From positions 434,001 to 498,000 of the forward strand of contig NZ_LT629791.1 in NCBI RefSeq assembly GCF_900105925.1: a DNA stretch of 64,000 nt. Reading direction: 5' to 3'. The notes beneath the pieces are model-generated. The model did no database searches and was not told the origin of the DNA. It was given only the letters and a program-made list of their open reading frames with translations. This document shows positions 1-9,085 of this stretch, one piece after another. The translations under genes and the position numbers were made by a program. Source of the DNA: Jiangella alkaliphila (lineage in GTDB: Bacteria; Actinomycetota; Actinomycetes; Jiangellales; Jiangellaceae). Each line of letters begins with the position of its first letter. Within the stretch, counting starts at the first letter, position 1.

Positions 1-163
1 GGCAACTTGCTTCCGGTTCGGCATGGCCGCTTCTTACGGTCCTGTGGCGTGGCCGCCCACTTGCATCGGCCGCCGGTTCCGGTGGTGCGGAACGAGCAGG
101 GTCTTCCGTACCACCGGGCCGACCAACCGCAGGGCCTCCCGAGGGTGTGGTCGAGGAATGCTC
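1..163. other. Left edge, no gene recognised
   Basis: An open frame runs through this stretch from 23, but its N-terminal 45 codons look like non-coding GC-rich translation. The supported start of the first gene is at 164. Nothing else is recognised here. Confidence 0.4.
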
Positions 164-430
164 ATGCCAGATGAGAGCCAGCCGTCCGCTGGTGCGGCGT
201 CGATCACGAGTCTGACCGCCTACATCCTGCCCTCGACGCGGACCAGGACCTTGCTGCGCACCCTCATCGTCGCCGACGGCGGCGAGCAACTCGCGCATCG
301 GCCTCTGCCCTACGGTGCCCCGTTGCCGGATGCGGCCGATCAAGAGCTGCAGGGCCTTGGCTACCAACGCCTCGACGACTGGACACCGTCCGGCGACTGG
401 TGGCGCTGCAGCGTCGAACCGGCCACCTGA
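164..430 (+). CDS. Small conserved element protein, paralogue of 917-1138
   Basis: Encodes 88 residues of unknown function. The ATG at 164 is chosen because GAGGA at 153-157 lies 6 bp upstream. The C-terminal 72 residues align with the product of 917-1138: both carry 'SLTA', then 'RPLPYG', then a 'LGY' and end in a tryptophan-rich 'GDWWRC' or 'DGWWCT' motif. The pair is therefore a divergent duplication. No signal peptide, membrane segment or catalytic motif is seen. It points away from the conjugation operon, with two similar small genes downstream. No function is claimed. Confidence 0.55.
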   Translation: MPDESQPSAGAASITSLTAYILPSTRTRTLLRTLIVADGGEQLAHRPLPYGAPLPDAADQELQGLGYQRLDDWTPSGDWWRCSVEPAT

Positions 431-469
431 TGCAGTCGAACCAGAACTCCACATGAGCCGCCGCACCCA

Positions 470-610
470 CCAAGGCCGGACGCCGGTCACCAGGACGTCG
501 CGCAGCGAGCCGGACACCACGCCGCCTAGCTGGCCTCGTTGGAGCGCGGCGAACGCAACCCGCTGCTCTCGACGCTCTACCGCCTGGTGCTCGGTCAACG
601 GAACCGTCAT
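470..610 (+). pseudogene. Remnant of an XRE-type HTH regulator
   Basis: In frame 2 the text reads 'GHQDVAQRAG', then an in-frame TAG at 527-529, then 'LASLERGERNPLLSTLYRLV'. This matches the second half of an XRE helix-turn-helix, where 'LERGxRNPSLxTLxRLA' is the usual ending of the fold. There is no start codon with a ribosome site and the frame is closed by the TAG. It is best read as a decayed regulator fragment sitting between the two paralogous small genes. The match rests on about 35 residues, so chance similarity is not fully excluded. Confidence 0.4.
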
Positions 611-692
611 CCCAGGCAGGCCGCCGGTGTTCATGGCCCCGGTCTCGGCGGCCCGCCGTTCTCCAGCCACGCTCGGCCAACGGAGACATCTC

Positions 693-920
693 ATGAGTGG
701 CTTCACCGCCCGTGTGCAGGGACACGGGCGGGTCGACTGGTCCCCGGAAGACATCGATGCCTACGCCGCCGGGCTGCGCGCCGTGCACGTGCCGGCGGGT
801 CGTTGGTTGCCGCATCGCCGCACCAGGTGCGCGGACTGCCGGGCCCACTGGCCGTGCGGGTGGGCCGGCTGGGCCGAGCGGTGGCGGCGCAGCCTCACCC
901 GTCGGGCAGCGAAGCCGTGA
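693..920 (+). CDS. Small hypothetical protein, coupled to next gene
   Basis: Encodes 75 residues starting at ATG 693, with GGAG at 682-685 upstream. The product begins 'MSGFTARVQGHG', contains an acidic 'SPEDIDAYAAGLRAVHVPAG' segment, a 'CADCRAHW' cysteine pair and a tryptophan-rich, arginine-rich tail. A lone CxxC pair hints at metal binding, but nothing firmer can be said. Its TGA stop overlaps the GTG start of the next gene by 4 bp, so the two are probably translated together. Confidence 0.55.
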   Translation: MSGFTARVQGHGRVDWSPEDIDAYAAGLRAVHVPAGRWLPHRRTRCADCRAHWPCGWAGWAERWRRSLTRRAAKP

Positions 921-1138
921 GTCTGACCGCCCTCATCTGGCTACCGAAGGCGTCGCTGCTGCACGTCGTCATGGTCACCGACGACACCAAGAGCTTGGCG
1001 CAGCGGCCGCTGCCCTACGGCTCGCCGCAGCCCGAGACCGCCGACGTCCACCTGCGCGAGCTCGGGTACATCCGGGTGGGCGGGTGGCACGAATCGCCAC
1101 CGGACGGCTGGTGGTGCACTGTACGGCCGCTTCAGTGA
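917..1138 (+). CDS. Small conserved element protein, paralogue of 164-430
   Basis: Encodes 73 residues from a GTG at 917, overlapping the previous stop as GTGA. Residues align with the C-terminal part of 164-430, with shared 'RPLPYGSP', 'LGYIRVGGW' and 'DGWWCTV'-type motifs. The overlap-coupled start explains the absence of a strong ribosome site. It is convergent with the DUF2786 gene ending at 1218. Function is unknown; the duplicated fold suggests a structural or binding role. Confidence 0.55.
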   Translation: MSLTALIWLPKASLLHVVMVTDDTKSLAQRPLPYGSPQPETADVHLRELGYIRVGGWHESPPDGWWCTVRPLQ

Positions 1139-1217
1139 ACAGGGGACCGTGATTGCTCCGCCGGGATGCTCGTGCCGCTGGGTCTGCTGGCGCGGCCGGC
1201 CTCGCCGCTGGGACGTC

Positions 1218-1952
1218 TCAGTGTTCGATGCCGTCGCGGCCCTCGTCCGTGATACGTGACCGTCCGATGTCGGCGCGAGCGCCAGCGAGGCGGCCATCGG
1301 TGAAGCCGCTGCCGGTGTAGGTGACCGGTCGCTCCTTGAGGAGGTTCGGGAACTCCTGGGCCTGCATCTGTAGGACTCGGGCTTCACGATCGGCGAGGAC
1401 GAGGTCGGTTCCCTTTCCGCTGCCGGTCGTTGCCGAGGCGTCTTGTCGCGCCGCGGCCTCGGCGTACATAATGCGCTCGGTGACTTCGGCGGTGAATCCG
1501 AGCAGCCAGGAGCGCCGCCATGCGCGAGCGTTGACCCCGGGTGGCACCGTCTCGGTGAGCAGCGCGCCGTGCATCTGCACCAGCAGTGACGTGTACAGGA
1601 TGTCGACGCGCTCCAGGTCGCTGGCGAATCCGTGGACGCGCACCGTCACGGGATGACGCCGCCCAGGGAACTCCAGCCGGGCTGCGCGGCAGCGGAGGTT
1701 GTACGCGATACGGCCAAGCAGTTCGGAGTTTTCCGCGGCCCAAGGCGGGCGCACCTCGAAGGTGCGGCCTTGGGGATGGTCACGATCCGGATGATCGGCG
1801 CTGAGCATCGCCTGCTCGATGCCGTAGGTGGCCATCAGCGTGAACGCCTTGTCTCTGAAGGTCCGCGCCTCGTCCTCGGTGGCGGCGGCGTTCTCGGCTT
1901 GGCTGAGCAGTGCTCGGATCTTCCGCATGGTGGCTTCGGTGGCGTCGCTCAT
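1218..1952 (-). CDS. DUF2786 family protein
   Basis: Encodes 244 residues. The first 45 residues, including 'MRKIRALLSQAENAAATEDEARTF' features and 'FTLMATYGIEQ', match the DUF2786 domain found in phage, plasmid and ICE proteins. The remainder is a mixed helical region without a recognised fold. GGAG lies just upstream of the ATG. The gene is the last of the VirB4-VirD4 operon as seen here, and its 5' part overlaps the long 3' end of the coupling-protein frame. The biochemical role of DUF2786 proteins is not established. Confidence 0.75.
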   Translation of the reverse strand: MSDATEATMRKIRALLSQAENAAATEDEARTFRDKAFTLMATYGIEQAMLSADHPDRDHPQGRTFEVRPPWAAENSELLGRIAYNLRCRAARLEFPGRRHPVTVRVHGFASDLERVDILYTSLLVQMHGALLTETVPPGVNARAWRRSWLLGFTAEVTERIMYAEAAARQDASATTGSGKGTDLVLADREARVLQMQAQEFPNLLKERPVTYTGSGFTDGRLAGARADIGRSRITDEGRDGIEH

Positions 1953-3834
1953 GGATGGGGCTCCTCACTCGTAGGTGGTGGTGTGACCGGTCTCGGGACG
2001 GCGGTGTCGCGCTGTCGCGGGTACCGCTGCCGGGGGTGGTCGGCGCGGCGTGTGCGCGGATGCTGGACTCGATGGCGGCCTTGTCGGCTCGCAGCCGCGG
2101 CGCGTCCGGGCGGCGGGTCCAGGGCCGCATGGTCAAGGCGATGGGTGCGGCGGAGCGCAGCAGGACGACGGCCTGACCGAATCGGAGAGTCCGGAGCTGG
2201 CCGGGGTCGAGGATGGGGATGCGCCGGTAGGAGGTCTGGCGGGTGGTGTCGCCGTCGCGGCCGCGAGTGATCGCAACGGTTTCGTCATCGCGGTCACCGA
2301 TGAGGGCTGAGATGTCGCGCAGGTCGGCGGCGCTGGCCGCTCCACCGGGGAGGATCTTGACGACCGAGGCGTCCCAGATGGTGCTGGCGGTGTGCTCGCC
2401 GAAGGCGTGACGGGCCTGGGCCATCGTCTGCAGCACGACCGTGGTGGCGATCCCGCTGCCGCCGCCTTCGGAGACCAGGGTGGGCAGCGACGGCAGCGGG
2501 GCGAGGTTGGCGATCTCGTCGAGGACCAGGGCCAGGGGCGGATCGAGTCGCGCACCGGGGGATGCGGCGGCCTGCTGACGTGCGGTCTCGAGGAGGTCCT
2601 CGATGAGCGCGGCGACGAGTGTGCCGACGCCGCCGGCGCCCGCGGCGGTGCCGAGCAGGTAGAGGGCGCCGCGGTCGCGGATGAAGGTGCTCGGGTCGAA
2701 TTCGGCATCCCCGGATCGCGGGGTGAGGGCAGCGAGGACGCGCGGGTCGGCGAGGCCGGCGAACGCCTGCCGGACGCCGAGCCAGATGGAGTCCCTGGTG
2801 CGGGTGTCGGCGGTGGCGGCGGCCTCCAGCGTCTCGGCCCACCCGTCGGCTGCGTCATTGTGAGCGGTGAGGATGCGGTGGGCTTGCATCGCTGCGAGGG
2901 GGTCGAGCGACCATCGGTAGAGGTCGCGCGCGCCGAGGTCGTCCAGGGCGGCCGAGTGGAGCAGAGTGCGGATGACCGCTTCGGTCTGGCCGGCCCAGAA
3001 GTCCGCGTTCTCGACCCCCTTGCCGATGTTGGAACCTGCGGCGAGGCCGCGGGCGCGGATCATCGCGGTCTGCGGGTCCTCGCAGCCGCGGACCGGGTTC
3101 CACCGCATGCCGGCGTCGATGCCGTGCGCGAGGTGTTGGGGATCGAACACGGCGACCGGCCCGATCCGCTCGCGCGCGGTCAGGGTGGCTGCGAGGACGT
3201 CGGTGCGGGTGGAGGTGGACACGACGGCGCCGGGCGCGTCCAGGACACCGGGGATCACCAGGTGCAGGCCTTTGCCGGATCGAGAGGGCCCGATGATGAG
3301 GACGGAGTCCTCGACGGTGATCCAAACCGGGGTCCGATGGGATCGGCCCAGGCAGAACCCGATGTCTCGCGGCTGCGGCGCGCGTAGGGAAGGACGCAGT
3401 CGTTGCCCGTGCGCGCGGACGGTGCGGGCGCCTGCGACAGAGCGGACCTGGCGGGCAGTTGCGACGCCCGGCATCGCCTCGAGGGTCCGCGCGCGGCCGT
3501 TCGTCGAACCGACGGTTCGGCGCCATGCCCAGACCGCGGTCACGGCCGCCGCGGCCGTGCTGAGGGTGAGCAGGCCGGTGATCGACCAGACAAGCTCGGG
3601 CGCGGGTAGCCGGGTCTGCCAGGCCTGCTCGAGTTGTCCGGGCGCCTGGATGGCGGCGACCGCGGCGGAGGCGGAGTAGTCCGGCACCGGATGACTGGTG
3701 AGCCGGGCGGCCGCAGCGGTCCCGGCCCAGACGAGGCCGGTGCTCGCCGCCAGAGCGGTGAGGACGGCCAGCAGGACGGTCAACGCGAGATCGGTGAACA
3801 GGTCCCCGCTGCGCGGTTCGGGCGGCCTAGCCAT
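1780..3834 (-). CDS. Type IV coupling protein, VirD4/TraG family
   Basis: Encodes 684 residues starting at the ATG inside ATGGCTAG, where the VirB4 gene stops; this 8-bp overlap decides the start. Two N-terminal membrane segments lie at about residues 15-38 and 82-104. Walker A 'GPSRSGKG' is at 182-189 and Walker B 'LALVLDEIANLAPLP' near 445, followed by the glycine-rich loop typical of TraG/VirD4. The family uses ATP to feed the relaxase-DNA complex into the secretion channel at the inner membrane. The last 57 codons overlap the DUF2786 gene in another frame and look non-native, so the functional C-terminus may lie near 1960. Confidence 0.88.
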   Translation of the reverse strand: MARPPEPRSGDLFTDLALTVLLAVLTALAASTGLVWAGTAAAARLTSHPVPDYSASAAVAAIQAPGQLEQAWQTRLPAPELVWSITGLLTLSTAAAAVTAVWAWRRTVGSTNGRARTLEAMPGVATARQVRSVAGARTVRAHGQRLRPSLRAPQPRDIGFCLGRSHRTPVWITVEDSVLIIGPSRSGKGLHLVIPGVLDAPGAVVSTSTRTDVLAATLTARERIGPVAVFDPQHLAHGIDAGMRWNPVRGCEDPQTAMIRARGLAAGSNIGKGVENADFWAGQTEAVIRTLLHSAALDDLGARDLYRWSLDPLAAMQAHRILTAHNDAADGWAETLEAAATADTRTRDSIWLGVRQAFAGLADPRVLAALTPRSGDAEFDPSTFIRDRGALYLLGTAAGAGGVGTLVAALIEDLLETARQQAAASPGARLDPPLALVLDEIANLAPLPSLPTLVSEGGGSGIATTVVLQTMAQARHAFGEHTASTIWDASVVKILPGGAASAADLRDISALIGDRDDETVAITRGRDGDTTRQTSYRRIPILDPGQLRTLRFGQAVVLLRSAAPIALTMRPWTRRPDAPRLRADKAAIESSIRAHAAPTTPGSGTRDSATPPSRDRSHHHLRVRSPIHERRHRSHHAEDPSTAQPSRERRRHRGRGADLQRQGVHADGHLRHRAGDAQRRSSGS

Positions 3835-5347
3835 CGGCAACACTAGGGACCGCGAACCTGTCCGGGTTTCTCGACATGCGGTGGTCGGTGTCGACCACCG
3901 CCAACTCGGCGGGAGCGAGGGTGTGCGCGACGATCTGGCCGCTGCGCTCCCCGATCCGCCACAGACCGGTGCCCTTCGCCAGCGCACTGAGCAGGGCCCG
4001 TTCGGGGCCGGTGAGGCCGAGCGCAACGGCCGTCGCCGCGACTTGGTCGGCGCGCTGCCGATAGACGATCCGGGTGGCGGTGTCGGCGACGAGGCCCTCT
4101 GACAGCGCGCGTAGCTCCGATCCCGCGTCGCCGACGGCGGCGAAATCGCTGAGGCGGTGCACGACGGCGACGTTGGACAGCCCCCAGGCCCGGGAGAGCT
4201 TCCACTGCGTCTGCATGCGCCGGGCCAGGGCGAGTTCGCGCAGGATCCGCCACGCCTCGTCGTAGACGATGAACCGCTGGCCGTCGGAGGGGTCGCGCAG
4301 CGCTGCCTCGGTCCATGCCGACGTGCACGCCATCACCAGTGGCAGCGCCGGGTTGGTCTCGCCGAGCGCGGAGATGTCGATCGTGAGGATCGGCAGCGAC
4401 GGGTCGAACCGCACCGTGGATGGTGCGTCGACCAGGCCGGCGAGCTCGCCGAACACGAGGGTGGCCAGCAAATGGCCGGGCTGCCGCCCGGCCTCACGCA
4501 GCTCGGCGTGGCTGGTGAAACCGGCCGGGAGCGGTCGAGTTAGGTCCGGGGCGAACAGGTGGTCGACGACGTGCGGGAGGACGGGTGTCGTGTGGGCGGC
4601 GACGGCGGCGTCGACGGCCGCCGCGACGGCGGTCCGCTCGGTGGGGTTGATCGGCTGGCCGCCGAGTTGCTCGATCAGGCTGCGCAGCAGTTCGAGCCGC
4701 CGCGACCGCACCTCGACGTCCCATTCCGGGTCGCCGACGTCCTGGGGCCGGCGACCGGCGTCGAGTGGGTTGAGCCTGGTCGGTCTGCCGGCGCCGAGGC
4801 TGATCGTGGCGCCGCCGAGCGCGGCGGCGATCGGCGTCCACTCGCCCTTTACGTCGCCGGGGACGTAGGCGCGGTGACCGAAGGCGCGCCCCCTGCCGAG
4901 GAGGGTCTTCGCCAGCGCCGACTTGCCCGATCCGATCTCCCCGGCGATCAGGACGTTGGGGTTGGTGAGCACGCCCGCGGCGTAGAGGACCCACGGGTCG
5001 AAGCAGAACGCTGCGCGGGTGTAGGCGTCGTGCCCGATCACCATGCCGGGCAGGGCCAGGCCGCCCTCGGCCTGGAACAGGTACGCCGCGGCCAGCGTGG
5101 CGGTGGTCGCCCGATGGGCCGGCAGCCGCAGCCGGCGCCAGGTGCGCAACGCCCCCGGCCGGTGCTCGCCCCCGCTCGGGATGTCGCGGCCGGGCGCGGC
5201 GGCCCGGTCGGCGGCCGCGACGCGGCGGGCCTCCTCGCGGCGCGCCTGGACGGCGGCGCGGCGGATACCACGTTGGGCGTCGATCCTGGCGCGCCGCTGG
5301 GCTCGGGTCTCGCCCGCCGGGACGAGCAGGGGGCTCGGCCTGGTCAC
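3827..5347 (-). CDS. VirB4-like conjugation ATPase
   Basis: Encodes 506 residues from a GTG at 5347, which overlaps the upstream stop as GTGA. An arginine- and alanine-rich N-terminus precedes Walker A 'GEIGSGKS' at 136-143; 'RFIVYDEAWRI' near 360 is Walker B. This is the VirB4/TraC/ConE fold that powers channel assembly on the cytoplasmic face of the membrane. The protein lacks the N-terminal VirB4 domain, as usual for actinomycete versions, where that part is carried by the adjacent SCO6880-type protein. Gene order and overlaps show one operon with TraG. Confidence 0.88.
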   Translation of the reverse strand: MTRPSPLLVPAGETRAQRRARIDAQRGIRRAAVQARREEARRVAAADRAAAPGRDIPSGGEHRPGALRTWRRLRLPAHRATTATLAAAYLFQAEGGLALPGMVIGHDAYTRAAFCFDPWVLYAAGVLTNPNVLIAGEIGSGKSALAKTLLGRGRAFGHRAYVPGDVKGEWTPIAAALGGATISLGAGRPTRLNPLDAGRRPQDVGDPEWDVEVRSRRLELLRSLIEQLGGQPINPTERTAVAAAVDAAVAAHTTPVLPHVVDHLFAPDLTRPLPAGFTSHAELREAGRQPGHLLATLVFGELAGLVDAPSTVRFDPSLPILTIDISALGETNPALPLVMACTSAWTEAALRDPSDGQRFIVYDEAWRILRELALARRMQTQWKLSRAWGLSNVAVVHRLSDFAAVGDAGSELRALSEGLVADTATRIVYRQRADQVAATAVALGLTGPERALLSALAKGTGLWRIGERSGQIVAHTLAPAELAVVDTDHRMSRNPDRFAVPSVADG

Positions 5348-6801
5348 TGCATGCCCCGGGCCAGTGGGAGCGCGGCGGCGGTGAACGCCTGGGTCTGCTG
5401 CCCGTACAGGACCCGCAGCTCGCAGTGCGCCTCGGCGGCGGCGGTCCTGACCTGTTCGACCGCCACGTCCAGCGCTTGCCGGTCCGGCGCGGACACCGTG
5501 ACCAGGCCGACGTAGCGCATGTCGCCGGCACCGGCGACGAGCTCTCGCTCACGGCGCACTGCGTCGACGGCCTCCCTGCGTTGGGTCTCGGTGGTGAGCA
5601 CGTCCGAACGGGCCCGTTGCCGCGCGTCGGACTCGTGCTCCACTCGCTCCTGCCGGACCGCCCGCAAGGCCCGGTCGTGCGGGATCGGTTCGAAGGTGAC
5701 CGACACGGTGCGGTGCACACCGGAGGTGAGCAGCAGCGGCCAGAGCACGTCGACGGGCACCGCGACCCTCGGCCACTCGGCCACCCACAACACGCAGTGC
5801 CAGCTCCCGTCGGCCCGAAACGTGGCCCAGCCCTCGTCGACGGCCATCGGCCCGGCCGACCCGGGAGTACGGCCGACTTTCGAACGCACGAGCGTTGCGA
5901 GACCGGTCGGGTCGTAGGCGCCGCGCAACAGCAGCGCCAGGTCCGGTGCCGTCACCCAGCCGTCATGGGCCAGGTCCAGGCTCGGCAGCCGCCGCCCGAG
6001 CAGGGTGAGCTGCTGCGCGAGTACCTCGGCGGCGCCGCCGACGCCACCGCCGGCCGCGCGGACCTGATGGGCGGCCGCGCGAAGGTCGAGACTGAGCGCA
6101 ACCAGGGTCTCGTGACGCTCCGATGTCGGCGCGGCCGTCGCCAACACCTCACGGTAGGACTGCGCGGCCCAGCCGCCGTCGTCCACCCCGTGCGCGCGCC
6201 AGAACGCGTCGGCGGAGATCCCGGACTCGGGCATCGTGCGTTCCAAAACCTGAATGCGGCTGATCAGCCGGCCACCGGTGCAGTAGCCGGACAACAGGGC
6301 GCCCCAGGTATCGGCACGGCGTTCCTGCTCACGCGGGTCGGCCAACACGAACGTGCCCGCCGAGCGCACCCGAAGCGCCGCCGTGAGCGTGCGGGCGCGT
6401 GGATCGTGGACCATCGCAGCCGTCATGCCCGGATGCACATGCAGACGCAGCCCCGCGGCCTCGCCCGGCAGGGCCAGCCGTCCCGCCTCCGGCGGCCGAG
6501 GCACCCGGACCCGGTAGGAAAGCTGCCCAGCGACCGCCCGCCACGCGTGATGAGCGACCGTCGGCGCCCACGACACCAGCGTGCGGCCCGCGACGGTCAC
6601 GAACGCGGCCGCCACCATCGCGCCCCAGAGCGGTGCCGTCGCCGCCAACCGCGCGACTCCCCCGGTGTACACGGCCGGAATCGCCACCAGCAGGCCTACC
6701 GCCAGCACCACCAACTGGCCCGGCAGCAGCCCGATGATGATCCCGCGCCGCGGCCGCGGGGCGAACAGCACTGATCGGCCCTGCGGTTGCTCGACGACCA
6801 C
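5344..6801 (-). CDS. SCO6880-type membrane protein of the conjugation channel
   Basis: Encodes 485 residues. The start is placed at GTG 6801, just after the previous gene ends at 6807, giving 'VVVEQPQGRSVLFAP'; upstream sequence in this frame overlaps the DUF6112 gene and looks non-coding. Two membrane helices lie at about 28-48 and 52-72, followed by a large cytoplasmic domain. It matches the SCO6880 family, found beside VirB4 in actinomycete conjugative elements and thought to supply the missing VirB4 N-terminal part. It shares a GTGA overlap with the VirB4 gene. Confidence 0.78.
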   Translation of the reverse strand: MVVEQPQGRSVLFAPRPRRGIIIGLLPGQLVVLAVGLLVAIPAVYTGGVARLAATAPLWGAMVAAAFVTVAGRTLVSWAPTVAHHAWRAVAGQLSYRVRVPRPPEAGRLALPGEAAGLRLHVHPGMTAAMVHDPRARTLTAALRVRSAGTFVLADPREQERRADTWGALLSGYCTGGRLISRIQVLERTMPESGISADAFWRAHGVDDGGWAAQSYREVLATAAPTSERHETLVALSLDLRAAAHQVRAAGGGVGGAAEVLAQQLTLLGRRLPSLDLAHDGWVTAPDLALLLRGAYDPTGLATLVRSKVGRTPGSAGPMAVDEGWATFRADGSWHCVLWVAEWPRVAVPVDVLWPLLLTSGVHRTVSVTFEPIPHDRALRAVRQERVEHESDARQRARSDVLTTETQRREAVDAVRRERELVAGAGDMRYVGLVTVSAPDRQALDVAVEQVRTAAAEAHCELRVLYGQQTQAFTAAALPLARGMQ

Positions 6802-6806
6802 GAAGG

Positions 6807-7115
6807 TCAGACCTCGGCGCCGATGGCGGCGAAGAACGCCACCAGCGCGTTCGCGGCGCCGATGATCGCAGCACCGGCCACCGCCATCAGAAGCGTCGAC
6901 TTGCCGCCGTCGCTCATCCCGGTCCGGCCGCCCATCCGACCGAACGCCATCAACGCCCCACCGATCAGGACCGCCGCCACACAGGCCACCAGACCCCACG
7001 TCGACAGAGCACCGACAACGCGCCGGACCTGCTCCAGGCCCGGAAGCCCGTCCGTGTTCGGCGTGATCCCAGGATTGGTCCCCGCCCCCACAATCGTGCC
7101 CAGAAGTCCCCGCAC
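6807..7115 (-). CDS. Small two-helix membrane protein, DUF6112-like
   Basis: Encodes 102 residues from GTG 7115, with AAGGAG five bases upstream. The open frame continues to 7388, but that part lacks a ribosome site and has skewed composition. Two hydrophobic segments, around 'TWGLVACVAAVLIGGALM' and 'LLMAVAGAAIIGAANALV', flank a short loop 'GRMGGRTGMSDGGKS'. The layout resembles VirB2/VirB3-like small components and the DUF6112 proteins found at this position in related elements. It heads the VirB4-VirD4 operon. A channel or pilin-like role is inferred from position only. Confidence 0.7.
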   Translation of the reverse strand: MRGLLGTIVGAGTNPGITPNTDGLPGLEQVRRVVGALSTWGLVACVAAVLIGGALMAFGRMGGRTGMSDGGKSTLLMAVAGAAIIGAANALVAFFAAIGAEV

Positions 7116-7583
7116 CCCAGCTCCTTCACCGTCATCAACGGACCTGCGGCTACAGGTCACAGACGCACGGGTCCGGAAACGCCGCGCACCGCTCCGCGCC
7201 AAGGCCGGTTGGAGATCACCTACCAATCGCCGTCGGCGAGAAGTCTTGGATCCGCACGGACCCCGGAGCTGTGGCAGCGACCGGTGCAGGCGTAGCGAGG
7301 GCAGCTGGTGAAGCTGCCCGGTGCCGCGCGATCGGCCGTCGGCTCTCCGCCAGGCGACGTTGCCGATGAACCCCGGCGGGACGCGCACTCATCTGGCGGC
7401 CCGCTATCGCACTTCGCCGCTGATGTGCACGGGCTCAGCCCTAGGCGACTGAATTGCTGAGGCTGCCAGTTCCCACGCGGCGGTGCCTGGCCGTGCGGCA
7501 GCGTCAGCTGGGCAGCAGCAGTGGACGCTGCGTCAGGTGAACGCCCACGGCTTCATCGCGGGCAGCGGCGCCGCCCGGTGCTG
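7116..7583. other. Non-coding gap upstream of the conjugation operon
   Basis: No gene is supported between the DUF6112-like start and the XRE regulator stop. The gap probably holds the operon promoter and the 3' end of the regulator transcript. No clear hairpin or promoter hexamers were identified by eye. Confidence 0.4.
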
Positions 7584-8162
7584 TCATTGGCCTGCGAGCC
7601 GGTGCCCCATTCGCCGCGGGGTCGGCAGCGTAGAGGCCGGGGTGACCGCCTTGACGGCCACGCGGAGGCGCGCGATGTAGTCGCGTACGTCGTCCAGGTG
7701 GTCGTGCAGGGCTCGGAGCCGCAGCTGGGGGTCTTCGATGAGGCGCGCGAGCTCCAAGCCGGGTCGGCCGGTGTCGAGGGCGAGGTCGGAGAGCGCGACG
7801 CCGGCGCGCAGGGCGGTCGTCAGCGCAGCGCGGGCGGATGGGTCGAGGTCGGGATGCAGTCGTGCGGCGATCAACAGCCCTACGGCGGCAGAGCGGATCT
7901 CCGCCGAAGCGGCACGCACAACTGGGCCATCACCTTCACCCGCGACCATATAGCCGACGGTGACCCCGTAGAACCGGGCGAGCGTGACGATCGTGTCGAG
8001 CGACGGGACCCGGTCTCCACGCTCCCACGCGCCGATGGAGCTGATGGTGAACCGGCCGTCGAGGGCGGCCTGGACCTGGGCCAGGGTGAGCCGCCGACGC
8101 TGACGCAGCGCCCGCAGGCGACCACGGATCGCAGCGACGGCCCGGGAGTCGACGTCGTCCAT
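7584..8162 (-). CDS. XRE-family transcriptional regulator
   Basis: Encodes 192 residues. An N-terminal helix-turn-helix spans about residues 10-70, with 'GRLRALRQRRRLTLAQVQ' and 'SSIGAWERGDRVPSLDTIVTLARFYGV'. This is the BldD/XRE type of DNA-binding domain. The C-terminal half is alpha-helical with conserved leucines and probably mediates dimerisation. It is encoded between the conjugation operon and a hypothetical gene, in a place where elements of this type keep their transfer repressor. That role is inferred from position. Confidence 0.82.
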   Translation of the reverse strand: MDDVDSRAVAAIRGRLRALRQRRRLTLAQVQAALDGRFTISSIGAWERGDRVPSLDTIVTLARFYGVTVGYMVAGEGDGPVVRAASAEIRSAAVGLLIAARLHPDLDPSARAALTTALRAGVALSDLALDTGRPGLELARLIEDPQLRLRALHDHLDDVRDYIARLRVAVKAVTPASTLPTPRRMGHRLAGQ

Positions 8163-8255
8163 GTCGGTGGCGCTCCTTCGTGAGGGTGGAGGGTCAGCCG
8201 GGCACGCAGCGGCCCGGCACTCGACGATCGGGATCTTGCGCTCGTCAGGCCGGGG

Positions 8256-8999
8256 TCAGTCCTGACCGGGTCGGCGCGGCGCGATGTCGCCCCGCCGGCG
8301 GGGCCGGAACGAGTGCCTGGAGGCGCCGCCGGGCGCGAATGCCTCGAGCTGCCAGCTGTGGGGCGACTTGGCCTCGTGGCCCCAAGGAAGGGCGCAGGGG
8401 TCGATCACTTGCCCGTTGCCCGGGACAGGACCCTCAACGCCGCAGAGCAGGCCCGGGGTGAGCACGGCTTCTTGGCCGTGCCACATCAACCACCACCACC
8501 GCAGCTGGCTCTCGTCGACGCCGGCGTCGACGTCTCGCGGATCGGCCTGGCCAAGCCCGGTGTGCGGTAGGCGGTGGTGGGCGATGTACTCGCACTCGAC
8601 GACGTCGCCGGCGTGGAGACCGAACTTGGAGCGGCCGAGCTTGGCGGCCTGCTCGTCGGTGAGCAGCGTGAAGCTGGTGCACGAGGGCAGCAGCCCGTTA
8701 CCCAGGTGGTCGGCGGGACGACCGGACGGGCCCGTCTGGGCGGCACGGACGGCCTGGCACATGTGCACGGGGCCGCCGCCGAGCTCAAGGTCGTCGACCG
8801 AGGTCCAACGCGAACTCCGGGCGTAGCCCATCGTCCGCAGCTGCGCGTCCCAGCCGCGCGGCCCGGCCACGTCGGCTCTCCCACCCGCCGCGAGGTCGAC
8901 CAGCTCGCCGCCCGGCGTACGGATCTGCATGACGGGCGCCGGCCGTGCCGGTGGGAAGGCCGGGATGTAGAACGCGGCCAGTTGCGAGTCGGGCACCAT
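8256..8999 (-). CDS. Hypothetical protein with C-terminal tryptophan-rich region
   Basis: Encodes 247 residues, not recognised. It starts 'MVPDSQLAAFYIPAFPP', has no signal peptide or membrane segment, and contains a 'SQLRWWWLMWHGQEAV' tryptophan cluster near residue 170. It is transcribed away from the GntR gene at 9165, and the two share a 165-bp intergenic region with a palindromic operator candidate. That arrangement suggests control by the neighbouring regulator. Composition and codon use match the rest of the element. Confidence 0.6.
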   Translation of the reverse strand: MVPDSQLAAFYIPAFPPARPAPVMQIRTPGGELVDLAAGGRADVAGPRGWDAQLRTMGYARSSRWTSVDDLELGGGPVHMCQAVRAAQTGPSGRPADHLGNGLLPSCTSFTLLTDEQAAKLGRSKFGLHAGDVVECEYIAHHRLPHTGLGQADPRDVDAGVDESQLRWWWLMWHGQEAVLTPGLLCGVEGPVPGNGQVIDPCALPWGHEAKSPHSWQLEAFAPGGASRHSFRPRRRGDIAPRRPGQD

Positions 9000-9085
9000 C
9001 TGGATCTCCGATCCCCGGGGAAGGGCCTCGAATTACCTAGCTACAAAACTCAAAGGTCGCACAAGGGTAGGACAACTGACCACCT

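Noticed and set aside
6807-7388. 193-residue version of the small membrane protein
   Set aside because: The extra 91 N-terminal residues lack a ribosome site and look non-coding, while GTG 7115 has AAGGAG at good spacing.
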